From contig JASGDY010000112.1 of NCBI GenBank assembly GCA_047606825.1, positions 1 to 64,000 of the forward strand: a stretch of 64,000 nucleotides of DNA. The letters run 5' to 3'. The notes under the pieces are model-generated. The model was not told the DNA's origin and made no database searches. It saw only the letters and a list, made by a program, of their open reading frames with translations. This document shows, one piece after another, positions 15,762-24,275 of the stretch (its first letter is position 1; every line of letters begins with the position of its first letter). The position numbers and the translations under genes are program-made. Origin of the DNA: Rhizosphaericola sp047606825 (GTDB lineage Bacteria; Bacteroidota; Bacteroidia; Chitinophagales; Chitinophagaceae).

Positions 15762-17372
15762 TTAATATCCGGGGTTCTGTTCCAATACGGCATCCTTGTT
15801 GAGGTCAATCTCTGTTTGCGGTATCGGCAGGAGCAGATTGGTCGACGTAAGGTTGTTGAGCGGATACAGAATGGTATTGGAATTGAGCTCAATCGCCCTT
15901 GTCACCAATGTCTTGGTGCGCATAAGCGTCATCCTTCTGTTTTCTTCACCGATCAGTTCACGTGCTCTTTCATCAAGAATGAAGTCCATGTCCATGTCAC
16001 TCGATGTTACAGTGGGTGCATTGGCTCTGTTTCTTAGGACATTGATGTTTTCGGCGGCAGCGGCAAGTTCACCTTGCTTTACCTGCGCCTCAGCCAAGAG
16101 CAAGTATGTTTCTCCTAGACGCATCAGGGGAATGTCTTTGATCATCGCATAGCCAAAAGCATCGTTGGGGTCATACTGCCCCCACTTGGTCGTGCTTGGA
16201 CATATCTTATAGACCGTATCCGAGTTGTTGTATGGTACTTGTTCCCCATAACTGGCACTCGTCGGGTCATTGTAATAATACCTTCTACGGATGTTGTACT
16301 GCGAATTGCGCATGTCTCCGTCGTCATAGAGTCCATAGAGCACCCAGTTGCTCAGACGCAGCCTTGCAATACCGCGTCCTCCGAGGGAATCGCAAATGAC
16401 CATTCCAGAAATACTGTAATAAGCGGCACCCCAGACCCTTCGTTGCTGGGCATTGTCCACATGTCCGCCAACGACATCCGTCGAATTTTCCTGCTCCAAC
16501 GCCCATATCACTTCCGTATTGCCCTCGCTTCTGCGCTGGTTGCCATAAAAGAACATGTCGGAAAAGCAATCACCGTTATCACTGGACTTGGTGCCGTAGC
16601 GGCTCGTAATAAGCTGGAAATTGCCACCATCGATGATAGCCTGTGCCTGTGCTTCGGCAAGCGCAGGTTCGTCCATCCTTAAATACGCCTCGGCCAACAA
16701 CTGCCTTGCCTGGTCAGAATGCGCACGGCTATACAAGGTTCCTCCCGAATTGGACGGCATGTCCGCGATGGATGGAAGATTGGACACTGCATACAGCAGG
16801 TCAGAACTTATCAACGCGTTGACCGAATCCAGGGAAGCCCGCACAAAATCGGTCTTGGCGGTCAATATGGGTTCGGTCGTTATGGGAACTCCTCCAAAAC
16901 AGGTCGCCAAAACATTATAGGCAAACGCCCTAAAAAACTTCGCTTCTGCTTCTGCACGGTTGCGGTAATGCTCCGTCACCGTCGTCTCCGACGAAAGGTT
17001 TTCGATACCGCTGATGATAATATTACAGTCATTGATAACAGCATAGGCCCAAGTCCAGGTATAGGATGCAGCACCATCCGCTGAGTTCAATGTTGCATAG
17101 TTGTAGTACGGCGTTTCTATCCCTTGCGGTTGCGTGGCAAACGCGACGTCGGTACCTACTTGCCAGACAGACAGGAACCCCTGGCTGCTCGACATGGTAT
17201 AGAAATAGGCGAATTGGTAATAAACACCAGCAATTGCGGCTTCAAAACCCAACGAGTCGGTCAGATTGTCGGTGGTGTAGGAGGAGTAAGGATTTTCGTC
17301 CAAAAATGATTTCGAACACGAGGTTGCCAAAATCAGCGTCAATACTGTGATATATAATCTAATCTTTTTCAT
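15762..17372 (-). CDS. susD: SusD/RagB-family surface glycan-binding lipoprotein
   Basis: ATG 17372, preceded by the purine-rich GAAAGAG, starts a lipoprotein signal with lipobox ILATSC; the frame can be extended to a TTG at 17381 but that is less likely. The 536-residue product has the SusD pattern: CSKSFLDENPY at the N-terminus, a TPR-like region with EAKFFRAFAYNVLATCFGGVP and QLLAEAYLRM, and the C-terminal block IPLMRLGETYLLLAEAQVKQG with a final PQTEIDLNKDAVLEQNPGY. It forms the lid over the SusC channel. It follows susC by 17 bp in one operon. Confidence 0.96.
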   Translation of the reverse strand: MKKIRLYITVLTLILATSCSKSFLDENPYSSYTTDNLTDSLGFEAAIAGVYYQFAYFYTMSSSQGFLSVWQVGTDVAFATQPQGIETPYYNYATLNSADGAASYTWTWAYAVINDCNIIISGIENLSSETTVTEHYRNRAEAEAKFFRAFAYNVLATCFGGVPITTEPILTAKTDFVRASLDSVNALISSDLLYAVSNLPSIADMPSNSGGTLYSRAHSDQARQLLAEAYLRMDEPALAEAQAQAIIDGGNFQLITSRYGTKSSDNGDCFSDMFFYGNQRRSEGNTEVIWALEQENSTDVVGGHVDNAQQRRVWGAAYYSISGMVICDSLGGRGIARLRLSNWVLYGLYDDGDMRNSQYNIRRRYYYNDPTSASYGEQVPYNNSDTVYKICPSTTKWGQYDPNDAFGYAMIKDIPLMRLGETYLLLAEAQVKQGELAAAAENINVLRNRANAPTVTSSDMDMDFILDERARELIGEENRRMTLMRTKTLVTRAIELNSNTILYPLNNLTSTNLLLPIPQTEIDLNKDAVLEQNPGY

Positions 17373-17389
17373 CTCTTTCAATATTTTAA

Positions 17390-20386
17390 TTATTTAAGGG
17401 AAATGTTAAGCCCCAAAACAAAGGACCTTGTCAAAGGATAGTTGTTGGTCCAGTCTCCGGAACCTCTGGTGGAATAGTTGTTTTCAGGATCCCAACCAAA
17501 CCAGCTCGTCCATGTGTACAAGTTGCGTCCACTGATGTAAACCGTGCAACTGTTGAGCCTCAAGGCATCCAGCAATTTCTGGCTAAACACATAGCTGAAT
17601 GTTATGTCCTTTAACCTTGTATAGCTTGCCTTGGATGGATAGCCGTACCCTCTCGTGTTGTAATATACAAGCGATGGCCAAAAGTTGCTTTTGTTTTCGG
17701 GTGTCCAGTATCCGAGGTCGGCAGGTGTGTTCCTTCGTCCGATTTCATCGCCATAGCTGAGGTCGGGATTGTTTTTCATCATACCCTGTGCCGTCTGTAT
17801 GAAAATGTTCAAATGGAAGTTTTTGTAGTGGAAAGTATTGGTAATGCCGCCTGTCCACTTGGGCGCAGTCTGGCCGATGATGACCCTGTCACTGTCGGCG
17901 GATATCTCACCGTCTCCGTTGATGTCCGCAAACTTGATATACCCTGCCGCCGCTGCCGGATCCTGAGTGGAATAATCCTCCCCTTCCTGCCATATTCCTT
18001 GTTTTACGTAATCGTAAAGCACATTAACAGGATGGCCGATAAACCACGTGTTTCCAACGTCACTTTTTTTGTCTCCGTACAGATCAAGAATCTTGTTTTT
18101 GTTGGCAGAGAAATTAAGGGTGGATTCCCAACTAAAATCGCCAGCAACGACATTCTTGGTAGTGATGTTGATATCGATGCCTTTGTTATCGAGTTTACCG
18201 AGGTTGTCGTAGATAGAGCTATACCCCGTAATGGTTGGTAGGCTTCGTTGCAGCAACATGTCTTTTGTCTGGGTATGGTAGACGTCGATAGAACCACTTA
18301 CCCTATTGTCGAACAAGCCAAAATCAGTACCCAGGTTCAGTCCGGTTGTATGTTCCCATTTCAGGTCGTTGTTGCCGAGGTTGCCAGCGATCAGACCTAC
18401 GGTGCTGACACCTTCAAACGGATAGGCGACCGAGCTCAAAGTTGTCTTTGTACTGTAAACACTAATCGCTTCATTGCCGGACTTGCCATAGGAAGCTCTC
18501 AACTTGAGGTTGTTGACAACATCGGAATTTTCAAGAAAATGTTCTTTGGATATGTTCCAGCCAACTGCCACCGAAGGGAAAACGTCATGTTTGGAAGTGT
18601 TGCTTCCAAATACGGAGGAACCATCCCTCCTCGCCGTTACGGTAAGCAGGTATCTGCTGTCATAGGAATAATTGACACGCACCATCTGCGAATTGAGACG
18701 GTACTGGTCGGCATAGGACGCAGCCGTCTGGGTCTGACCGGCACTCATGTTATAGAAGCTTAACGCATCGTTGATGAATGACACGGAACCGGACGTATTG
18801 CTGATAAAGCGTCGTTGTTGCGCGCTGTACAGTCCCGTAAAATCTATATGGTGTTTTTTCCAGTCCCTGTTGTAGTACAGTAGGTTTTCCATCGTATAGG
18901 TGTTGGTCTCCGCATTGTACATGGATGCCGTTCCGTATAGGTCATTTGCTGCGCGACCTCCATAATATGCTGTCCTGGCCGGCAGGTAAGTGTAACCGAA
19001 GTTCATGCGGTATTTGAGCCCTTTCAACACGCCGCCAAATCTGACCTCGGCGTAAGCATTGCCATTGAGGTTGGTATTTCTGCTTTCGTTCTGAGTCGTC
19101 AAGCCGAGCAACGGATTGGTGTACAGCAACTCGGGATACATGGGATAGATGACATAGTCTCCCAAGGAATCCTTTGCGGGAGCATAAGGGCTCATGGCTG
19201 TCGCAAACAACAGGTTGGCATGACCGCCGTCGTAATTGTTGTTGGAGATGAACAATGATGTACCCATCGTCAAATAGCTGGTAACGTTGATGTCAAGGTT
19301 AGACCTAAAGCTGATTCTCCTATACTGGTAACCCAACACGACACCTTGCTGCTTCATGTATTCGCCGGAGATGTAATAGCGCACGTCTTGGTTGCCGCCG
19401 GATATATTGAGGTTATGGTCCTGCATGACACCTTGCTGTGTAGCTTCGTCCACCCAGTCGGTCGTCTTGCCGGCATTGTAGTAGGCGAGTTCTCCACTGT
19501 TGGGAACAGGCGAGGTCTGTGTCTGACCGCTTTGGGTCATATAGTCCGCATATTTCTGCACATACTGTTCACCGCTGGAGGGTTTCAGTATATGGGCAAT
19601 ATTTTCCAGCCCGGCATAGGAATTATAGCGAATCGTAGGTTTGCCGCTCGTACCTCTCTTGGTGGTAATCAGGATAACACCGTTGGAACCATTGACACCA
19701 TAGATGGCGACGGCAGAGGCATCTTTCAATACTTCCATCGAAGCGATGTCGTTGGGGTTGATATCGTTGATACTGCCACCCGACTTGCTCAGCGGAATAC
19801 CGTCCACCACGATATAAGGAGATGTGGTCGCATTGATGGAATTCTGACCACGTACCAACACGCTCGGCGTGCTTCCCGGAACAGAGGACGTAGTCGTCAC
19901 ATTGACACCTGCAACCGCGCCCTCCACAGCGGACAATACATTGGTGACAGGTAGTTGCGACAGGCGGGATTTAGGAACAGAAATGACCGATCCTGTGACA
20001 TCAGACTTTTTCTGTGTGCCATAACCTACCACGACCACGTCGGTCAGTTTGGAGGCAACGGAACTCGTCATCGTTATCGTGAGCGACTCCTGAGGATTCT
20101 CGATGATTTTTTCAACGGAATTGTAACCAACATAATCCACTACCAATGTAGCACCCTTGTCGGCATAAATCGTGAAATGACCTGTCGAATCGGCGACCGT
20201 CATATTTTTTCCTCCTTTTATATGGATGGTAGCAGGAACACCATGTCCGTCCTCGGAAACTACATTACCCGTCACACTTTGTTGTGCCATAGCAGTCAAG
20301 CTCAAGCCCAAGAAGAAAACCAGCAAAAAAAGGATTCTCGGAATGGATAAAATCGTCTCGGAAAGAAACAAGCAACATTTTTTCAT
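17390..20386 (-). CDS. susC: SusC/RagA-family TonB-linked outer-membrane transporter
   Basis: This 998-residue protein has a signal peptide ending LTAMAQ, an N-terminal carboxypeptidase-D-like domain (VTGNVVSEDGHGVPATIHIKG), the TonB-box-like DVVVVGYGTQKKSDVTGS, a plug with LSAVEGAVAGVNV and GSNGVILITTKRG, and a long beta-barrel ending in an aromatic-rich RSFVLGLNISLK. It imports oligosaccharides together with SusD. There is no N-terminal anti-sigma-interacting (STN) domain, so regulation by an ECF sigma factor is not expected; a LacI-type operator upstream fits instead. Confidence 0.96.
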   Translation of the reverse strand: MKKCCLFLSETILSIPRILFLLVFFLGLSLTAMAQQSVTGNVVSEDGHGVPATIHIKGGKNMTVADSTGHFTIYADKGATLVVDYVGYNSVEKIIENPQESLTITMTSSVASKLTDVVVVGYGTQKKSDVTGSVISVPKSRLSQLPVTNVLSAVEGAVAGVNVTTTSSVPGSTPSVLVRGQNSINATTSPYIVVDGIPLSKSGGSINDINPNDIASMEVLKDASAVAIYGVNGSNGVILITTKRGTSGKPTIRYNSYAGLENIAHILKPSSGEQYVQKYADYMTQSGQTQTSPVPNSGELAYYNAGKTTDWVDEATQQGVMQDHNLNISGGNQDVRYYISGEYMKQQGVVLGYQYRRISFRSNLDINVTSYLTMGTSLFISNNNYDGGHANLLFATAMSPYAPAKDSLGDYVIYPMYPELLYTNPLLGLTTQNESRNTNLNGNAYAEVRFGGVLKGLKYRMNFGYTYLPARTAYYGGRAANDLYGTASMYNAETNTYTMENLLYYNRDWKKHHIDFTGLYSAQQRRFISNTSGSVSFINDALSFYNMSAGQTQTAASYADQYRLNSQMVRVNYSYDSRYLLTVTARRDGSSVFGSNTSKHDVFPSVAVGWNISKEHFLENSDVVNNLKLRASYGKSGNEAISVYSTKTTLSSVAYPFEGVSTVGLIAGNLGNNDLKWEHTTGLNLGTDFGLFDNRVSGSIDVYHTQTKDMLLQRSLPTITGYSSIYDNLGKLDNKGIDINITTKNVVAGDFSWESTLNFSANKNKILDLYGDKKSDVGNTWFIGHPVNVLYDYVKQGIWQEGEDYSTQDPAAAAGYIKFADINGDGEISADSDRVIIGQTAPKWTGGITNTFHYKNFHLNIFIQTAQGMMKNNPDLSYGDEIGRRNTPADLGYWTPENKSNFWPSLVYYNTRGYGYPSKASYTRLKDITFSYVFSQKLLDALRLNSCTVYISGRNLYTWTSWFGWDPENNYSTRGSGDWTNNYPLTRSFVLGLNISLK

Positions 20387-20831
20387 ACACTGAAAGATTT
20401 AAGAGAATAGATACCTAAAAAATAAGAACTGCAAGCAAAGCAACCCACCAACCAAGTGATGTATCCAAATGGGCTTCTTTAACGCAATGTTAGTAAAAGT
20501 TAATAATACAATTATATTATTGTCCTCATTTTATTTACGAAAACGTTGTAGGACAATAGATAACACATAAGTAAAAAATGACAAGGAAAAACAAAAAGCC
20601 ATGAAAGAAATATTGGAACGCCACAAAATGGCACACAGGTAAGCAGCTTCTCTTTGGTTGTCCAAACTCGTTGAACAATATAGATTGCATACTCAAAAAA
20701 TAGGGCGGACGCCTTATTGTATCAACCACCAACTCCTTGCTATTTTAAGCAGACAGCCATCTATTTGGTATTGTATTGGGAGAACTCTTATGTGGTCTAG
20801 GTCTTTCCTTCTCCGGTCTTCCCGACCTACC
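20387..20831. other. non-coding region upstream of susC
   Basis: This 445-bp AT-rich stretch has no supported gene. It contains the operator-like site at 20534-20551 inside a 9-bp inverted repeat. I find no TAnnTTTG box on the minus strand, so the susC promoter itself is not located. The segment nearest the YciO-type gene is likely its 3' trailer. Confidence 0.5.
20518..20558. promoter_or_regulatory. LacI-type operator candidate upstream of susC, bracketed by TATTGTCCT inverted repeat
   Basis: TTTACGAAAACGTTGTAG (20534-20551) matches the site at 14353. It is enclosed by TATTGTCCT (20518-20526) and AGGACAATA (20550-20558). The site lies about 150 bp upstream of the susC ATG. Confidence 0.65.
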
Positions 20832-21440
20832 TTACATCTCAAACACGCCCGCGCCCTGCCTGATGATTTCGTAAGGCTCCTTAGTGCAGTCCACGACGGT
20901 GGAGGGAACCATACCGCCAATGCCACCGTCAATAACGATGTCAACGATGTCCTTGAAATTTTCATAGATAAGTTCCGGGTCGGTGTATTCCTCCACCATT
21001 TCTCCAGGCAGCGATGCGGACAATATCGGATGCGACAAATCGTGGACTATCGTCGTTGCAATCTTGTTGTCGGGAATACGCAGCCCAATCGTACTTTTTT
21101 TACTCTGTAAAATTTTCGGAACTTCCTTGCTTGCGGGCAATATGAAAGTGTATGGACCGGGAAGATATTCTTTTAACAGCCGGAACAAAGGCGTGGAAAT
21201 ACTTTTGGTATATTTGCTCAAGTCGCTGAGACTGTCGCACACAAAGCTCAGGTTGATTTTGCTGACTTGCTGTTGCTTGATGCGCGCGATGCGCTCAATA
21301 GCTTTTTGCTGAAAAATATCACAGCCGATACCATAAATCGTATCCGTGGGATAGATGATGACACCGCCGTCCAGCAAACATTCGACGATAGTCTTGACGT
21401 TGCGTCGATTGGGATTGTCGGGATGTACGTGTAAAAACAT
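20832..21440 (-). CDS. YciO-type protein of the Sua5/YrdC family
   Basis: ATG 21440 gives 202 residues; the 32 residues before it in the open frame come from repetitive leader sequence. The fold signature GGVIIYPTDTIYGIGCD is clear. The segment NLSFVCDSLSDLSKYT resembles YciO rather than TsaC, which carries a KR-P-K-P-type block here. TsaC/Sua5 proteins make threonylcarbamoyl-AMP for t6A in tRNA. YciO relatives are of uncertain physiological role, so I would not call this the essential t6A enzyme. Confidence 0.78.
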   Translation of the reverse strand: MFLHVHPDNPNRRNVKTIVECLLDGGVIIYPTDTIYGIGCDIFQQKAIERIARIKQQQVSKINLSFVCDSLSDLSKYTKSISTPLFRLLKEYLPGPYTFILPASKEVPKILQSKKSTIGLRIPDNKIATTIVHDLSHPILSASLPGEMVEEYTDPELIYENFKDIVDIVIDGGIGGMVPSTVVDCTKEPYEIIRQGAGVFEM

Positions 21441-21529
21441 GGTTCTAATTTGATGATTTGGTAATTCGAAAATTTGATAATGGAGAGACGCACTTTTTTC
21501 GCTGTTAAAGATGAAAAATGTATTGCGAA

Positions 21530-21575
21530 ACCTCACCCCCGCCCCTCTCCCAAGTGAGAGGGGCGGGGGTGAGGT
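21530..21575. repeat. REP-like palindrome, CCTCACCCCCG family, copy 2
   Basis: Perfect 20-bp arms (21530-21549 and 21556-21575) flank a 6-nt loop. It shares ACCTCACCCCCG and the matching right arm with copy 1 at 15558-15609. It lies 90 bp upstream of the YciO-type gene start and 107 bp downstream of the phosphohexomutase stop. Confidence 0.85.
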
Positions 21576-21681
21576 CTATATCATAACACATTTCCCCAAA
21601 CATAGTTTCACAATAAATACAAAACAAGCAAAGGCAACCCACGATTGCCTTTGCTTGTTTCCATAGACCCGATACTGACTG

Positions 21682-23406
21682 CTATAATTTCAGGTCTTTC
21701 AATATCGATTCGATATGCGCTTGCAGCCCAGCGACCTTTGTGTCAAAATCAGCCTTGTTGTCCAGCGAGGTATTGACGCTCACGTAAAACTTGATTTTAG
21801 GTTCGGTGCCGGATGGGCGCGCGGATATTTTGGAGCCGTCCTCCAATATAAACTGTAAGACATTGCTTTTCGGAAGGTCGATTGTCCAGGTTTTGCCTGT
21901 TTTCAGTTCTTTGCCCTCGCTGGTTTGGTAATCGAGCAGTTGGGCGACCGGGCTTCCCGCAATGGTCTGCGGCGGATTGGAACGGAAGCCGCTCATCATC
22001 TGTGCGATTTCTTCCTGTCCGTGCATTCCTTTTTTGGTAATGGAAACCAGTTTTTCCCAATACAGTCCATATTGTACATAGAGGTCGATAAGTTTGTCAA
22101 ACAAGGATTGGCCTTTGTCTTTTTCATAAGCCGCCATCTCACACAGCATCGCCACCGCCGAAACCGAATCCTTGTCACGCACTTTGTCTCCAATCATCAA
22201 GCCAAAACTTTCCTCGCCGCCGACGACATAGTTTTCCTCGCCTTCGAGTTCGCGTATTTTTTCGGCAATCCATTTGAAGCCGGTCAGTACGTTGTAGTTT
22301 TTCAGTCCGTTCTGTTCCGCTACGCGGTCAATCATGTCAGAGGTCACGATTGTCTTGACAATCATGTCGTTGGGCTGGTTGATGCCTTTCGCCTTTCGCG
22401 CTTCTATAAGATAGGAAAACGCCAATACGGCGGTCTGGTTGCCGTTCATCAACTGCCATTCCCCGTGGTTGTTTTTGATAGCGACAGCGACACGGTCAGC
22501 GTCGGGGTCGGTTCCCAGCAAGATGTCCGCATCGATTTCCTTTGCCAGTTTTAGCCCCAGGCTCATCGCTTCCGGCTCTTCGGGATTGGGATAGACGACC
22601 GTCGGGAAATTACCGTCCGGCACTTCCTGTTCCTTCACGATATGCACGTTATCAAAACCGAATGCCTTCAATACTTTCGGGACGAGCATGATGCCGCTGC
22701 CGTGTATCGGTGTATAGACGATTTTGAGGTCGTGTTGGCGGTCGATGACATCGGGATAGACGCTCAGCCCTTTGACCATTTGGATATATTTTTCGTCCAT
22801 GTCCGCGCCGATAATCGTAATGTTTTCATCGTTGCCGGACCATTTCACATCGCTGATGCTCTGGATGGCATCCACTTCCGTGATAACGTTTTTGTCATGC
22901 GGCGGTACGAGTTGTCCGCCGTCATTCCAATAGGCTTTGTAGCCGTTGTATTCCTTGGGGTTGTGCGAAGCCGTACATACGACGCCCCCCTGGGAACCAA
23001 AAGTGCGGATGGCAAAAGAAACCTCCGGCGTGGGACGCAAGGATTCAAAGAGATATACTTTAATCCCATTGGCGGCAAATACATGCGCCGTCGTTTCGGC
23101 GAAGAAGCGGCTGTTGTTGCGACAATCATGGCCGATGGCGACGCTGACGGGCTGGTCGCCGTAAGTTTTTTTGAGGTAGTTGGCAAAGCCCTGCGTCGCC
23201 ATGCCGACCGTATATTTGTTCATACGGTTGGTGCCGACACCCATGATGCCGCGCAGACCGCCGGTACCAAATTCCAGATTTTTGTAAAAAGCCTCCGTCA
23301 GTTCGTCCGGATTGCTCTGTTGCAGTTGCTTAATGGCATCTTTTGTTTCCTGGTCGTAATCGCCTTGTAGCCAGGCATTTACTTTTGCTTCGATAGCTGT
23401 ATCCAT
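21682..23406 (-). CDS. phosphohexomutase (phosphoglucomutase/phosphomannomutase)
   Basis: ATG 23406 gives 574 residues. The alpha-D-phosphohexomutase motifs are all present: FGTGGLRGIMG, the phosphoserine loop GGVVCTASHNPKEYNG, the metal-binding GTDPDADR, the sugar-binding GGEESFG and the phosphate-binding RPSGTEPKIK. The enzyme interconverts hexose 1- and 6-phosphates; length and motifs suit the glucose-1,6-bisphosphate-dependent PgcA-type group. It is monocistronic, with a gap of 135 bp to the PyrR-like gene. Confidence 0.93.
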   Translation of the reverse strand: MDTAIEAKVNAWLQGDYDQETKDAIKQLQQSNPDELTEAFYKNLEFGTGGLRGIMGVGTNRMNKYTVGMATQGFANYLKKTYGDQPVSVAIGHDCRNNSRFFAETTAHVFAANGIKVYLFESLRPTPEVSFAIRTFGSQGGVVCTASHNPKEYNGYKAYWNDGGQLVPPHDKNVITEVDAIQSISDVKWSGNDENITIIGADMDEKYIQMVKGLSVYPDVIDRQHDLKIVYTPIHGSGIMLVPKVLKAFGFDNVHIVKEQEVPDGNFPTVVYPNPEEPEAMSLGLKLAKEIDADILLGTDPDADRVAVAIKNNHGEWQLMNGNQTAVLAFSYLIEARKAKGINQPNDMIVKTIVTSDMIDRVAEQNGLKNYNVLTGFKWIAEKIRELEGEENYVVGGEESFGLMIGDKVRDKDSVSAVAMLCEMAAYEKDKGQSLFDKLIDLYVQYGLYWEKLVSITKKGMHGQEEIAQMMSGFRSNPPQTIAGSPVAQLLDYQTSEGKELKTGKTWTIDLPKSNVLQFILEDGSKISARPSGTEPKIKFYVSVNTSLDNKADFDTKVAGLQAHIESILKDLKL

Positions 23407-23541
23407 AAATTTGTATTTTTTATTCTTTGGTTTCACGCAGAGGAACAAAGACTATAAGGCAAACAACCTTGCGCACTTTGTTTTCCGTAGTTCCTTTGTG
23501 TGAAAATATATTAAAATCGCATTGAGCCCATCGCTCTAATA

Positions 23542-24051
23542 CTATTCGCTATTCACTACACTCGCCCCCACCACTTTTCCGTCCTCGACTTCCAGGCTCA
23601 CGTAGTCGTGCAGCGTCGTTGCGATTGATAGTCCTACATAGTCCGAATGGATAGGATAGAGTTTATGCATGCGCTCCACCATCACGAGTGTCTGTATCTT
23701 CTTGGGCGTGTGTTCCAACAATGGTTTCAGTGCGTACAACAGCGTGCGCCCGCTGTTGCTCACGTCGTCAATCAGGATGATGTGCTTTCCCGAAAAATCC
23801 GCTTCGCCGGTGATATGGGACAACCGCAGGTTGGTCTTGTCAAAAGTCATTTCGCGCACGTCAATCGGTATGGAAATGTACCGATGCAAAAACACACGGA
23901 CGGTCTGCGCAATCGCCATGCCATTCTTCTTGATACCAATCAGGATAAGGTCCGTCGCATCCTCTTCCAGGTTTTCTGCAATCTCCAGTGCCAGGCGGTG
24001 GAGCTTTTCCTTCGCCACTTCGCTGGTCAACAATGTATTTATTTCAGGCAT
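23542..24051 (-). CDS. PyrR-like phosphoribosyltransferase
   Basis: This 169-residue type I phosphoribosyltransferase has the PRPP motif IILIDDVSNSGRTLL and the upstream DLILIGIKKNGMAIAQ. Its length and the first domain (INTLLTSEVAKEKLHRLALEIAENL) match the PyrR group, which combines weak uracil phosphoribosyltransferase activity with regulation of pyrimidine genes in Firmicutes. No pyrimidine gene is nearby, so a regulatory role is unsupported. A -7 box lies 23 nt upstream. Confidence 0.82.
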   Translation of the reverse strand: MPEINTLLTSEVAKEKLHRLALEIAENLEEDATDLILIGIKKNGMAIAQTVRVFLHRYISIPIDVREMTFDKTNLRLSHITGEADFSGKHIILIDDVSNSGRTLLYALKPLLEHTPKKIQTLVMVERMHKLYPIHSDYVGLSIATTLHDYVSLEVEDGKVVGASVVNSE

Positions 24052-24074
24052 CTATCTTGTCTTTAAAAAGTTAC

Positions 24075-24082
24075 CAAACGTA
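24075..24082 (-). promoter_or_regulatory. -7 box TACGTTTG (minus strand) for the PyrR-like gene
   Basis: The plus strand reads CAAACGTA, a perfect TAnnTTTG in the direction of the gene that starts at 24051. Confidence 0.55.
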
Positions 24083-24263
24083 GTGAAAAAAAGTCTTTTT
24101 CGGTAAAAAAAGGGAAAATGATTTGAAAATGGAGTGTGGCGCGTGCGCTGGCGGCGGCCTTGCACAAAAATTATCCTGCGAGGAGTATAGCACCCCGAAA
24201 CTTGTAAACTGCAACCAACCTGTTGCCTCCATAAATCATATACCACAAATCATAATTCATAAT

Positions 24264-24271
24264 TACTTTTG
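24264..24271 (+). promoter_or_regulatory. gatB: -7 box TACTTTTG, leaderless start of gatB
   Basis: The last G is 4 nt before ATG 24276. This both argues for that ATG as the true start and predicts an mRNA without a 5' leader. Confidence 0.65.
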
Positions 24272-24275
24272 CGCT

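Noticed and set aside
24123..24275. Longer GatB frame starting upstream of 24276
   Set aside because: GatB similarity and the promoter box both place the start at 24276.
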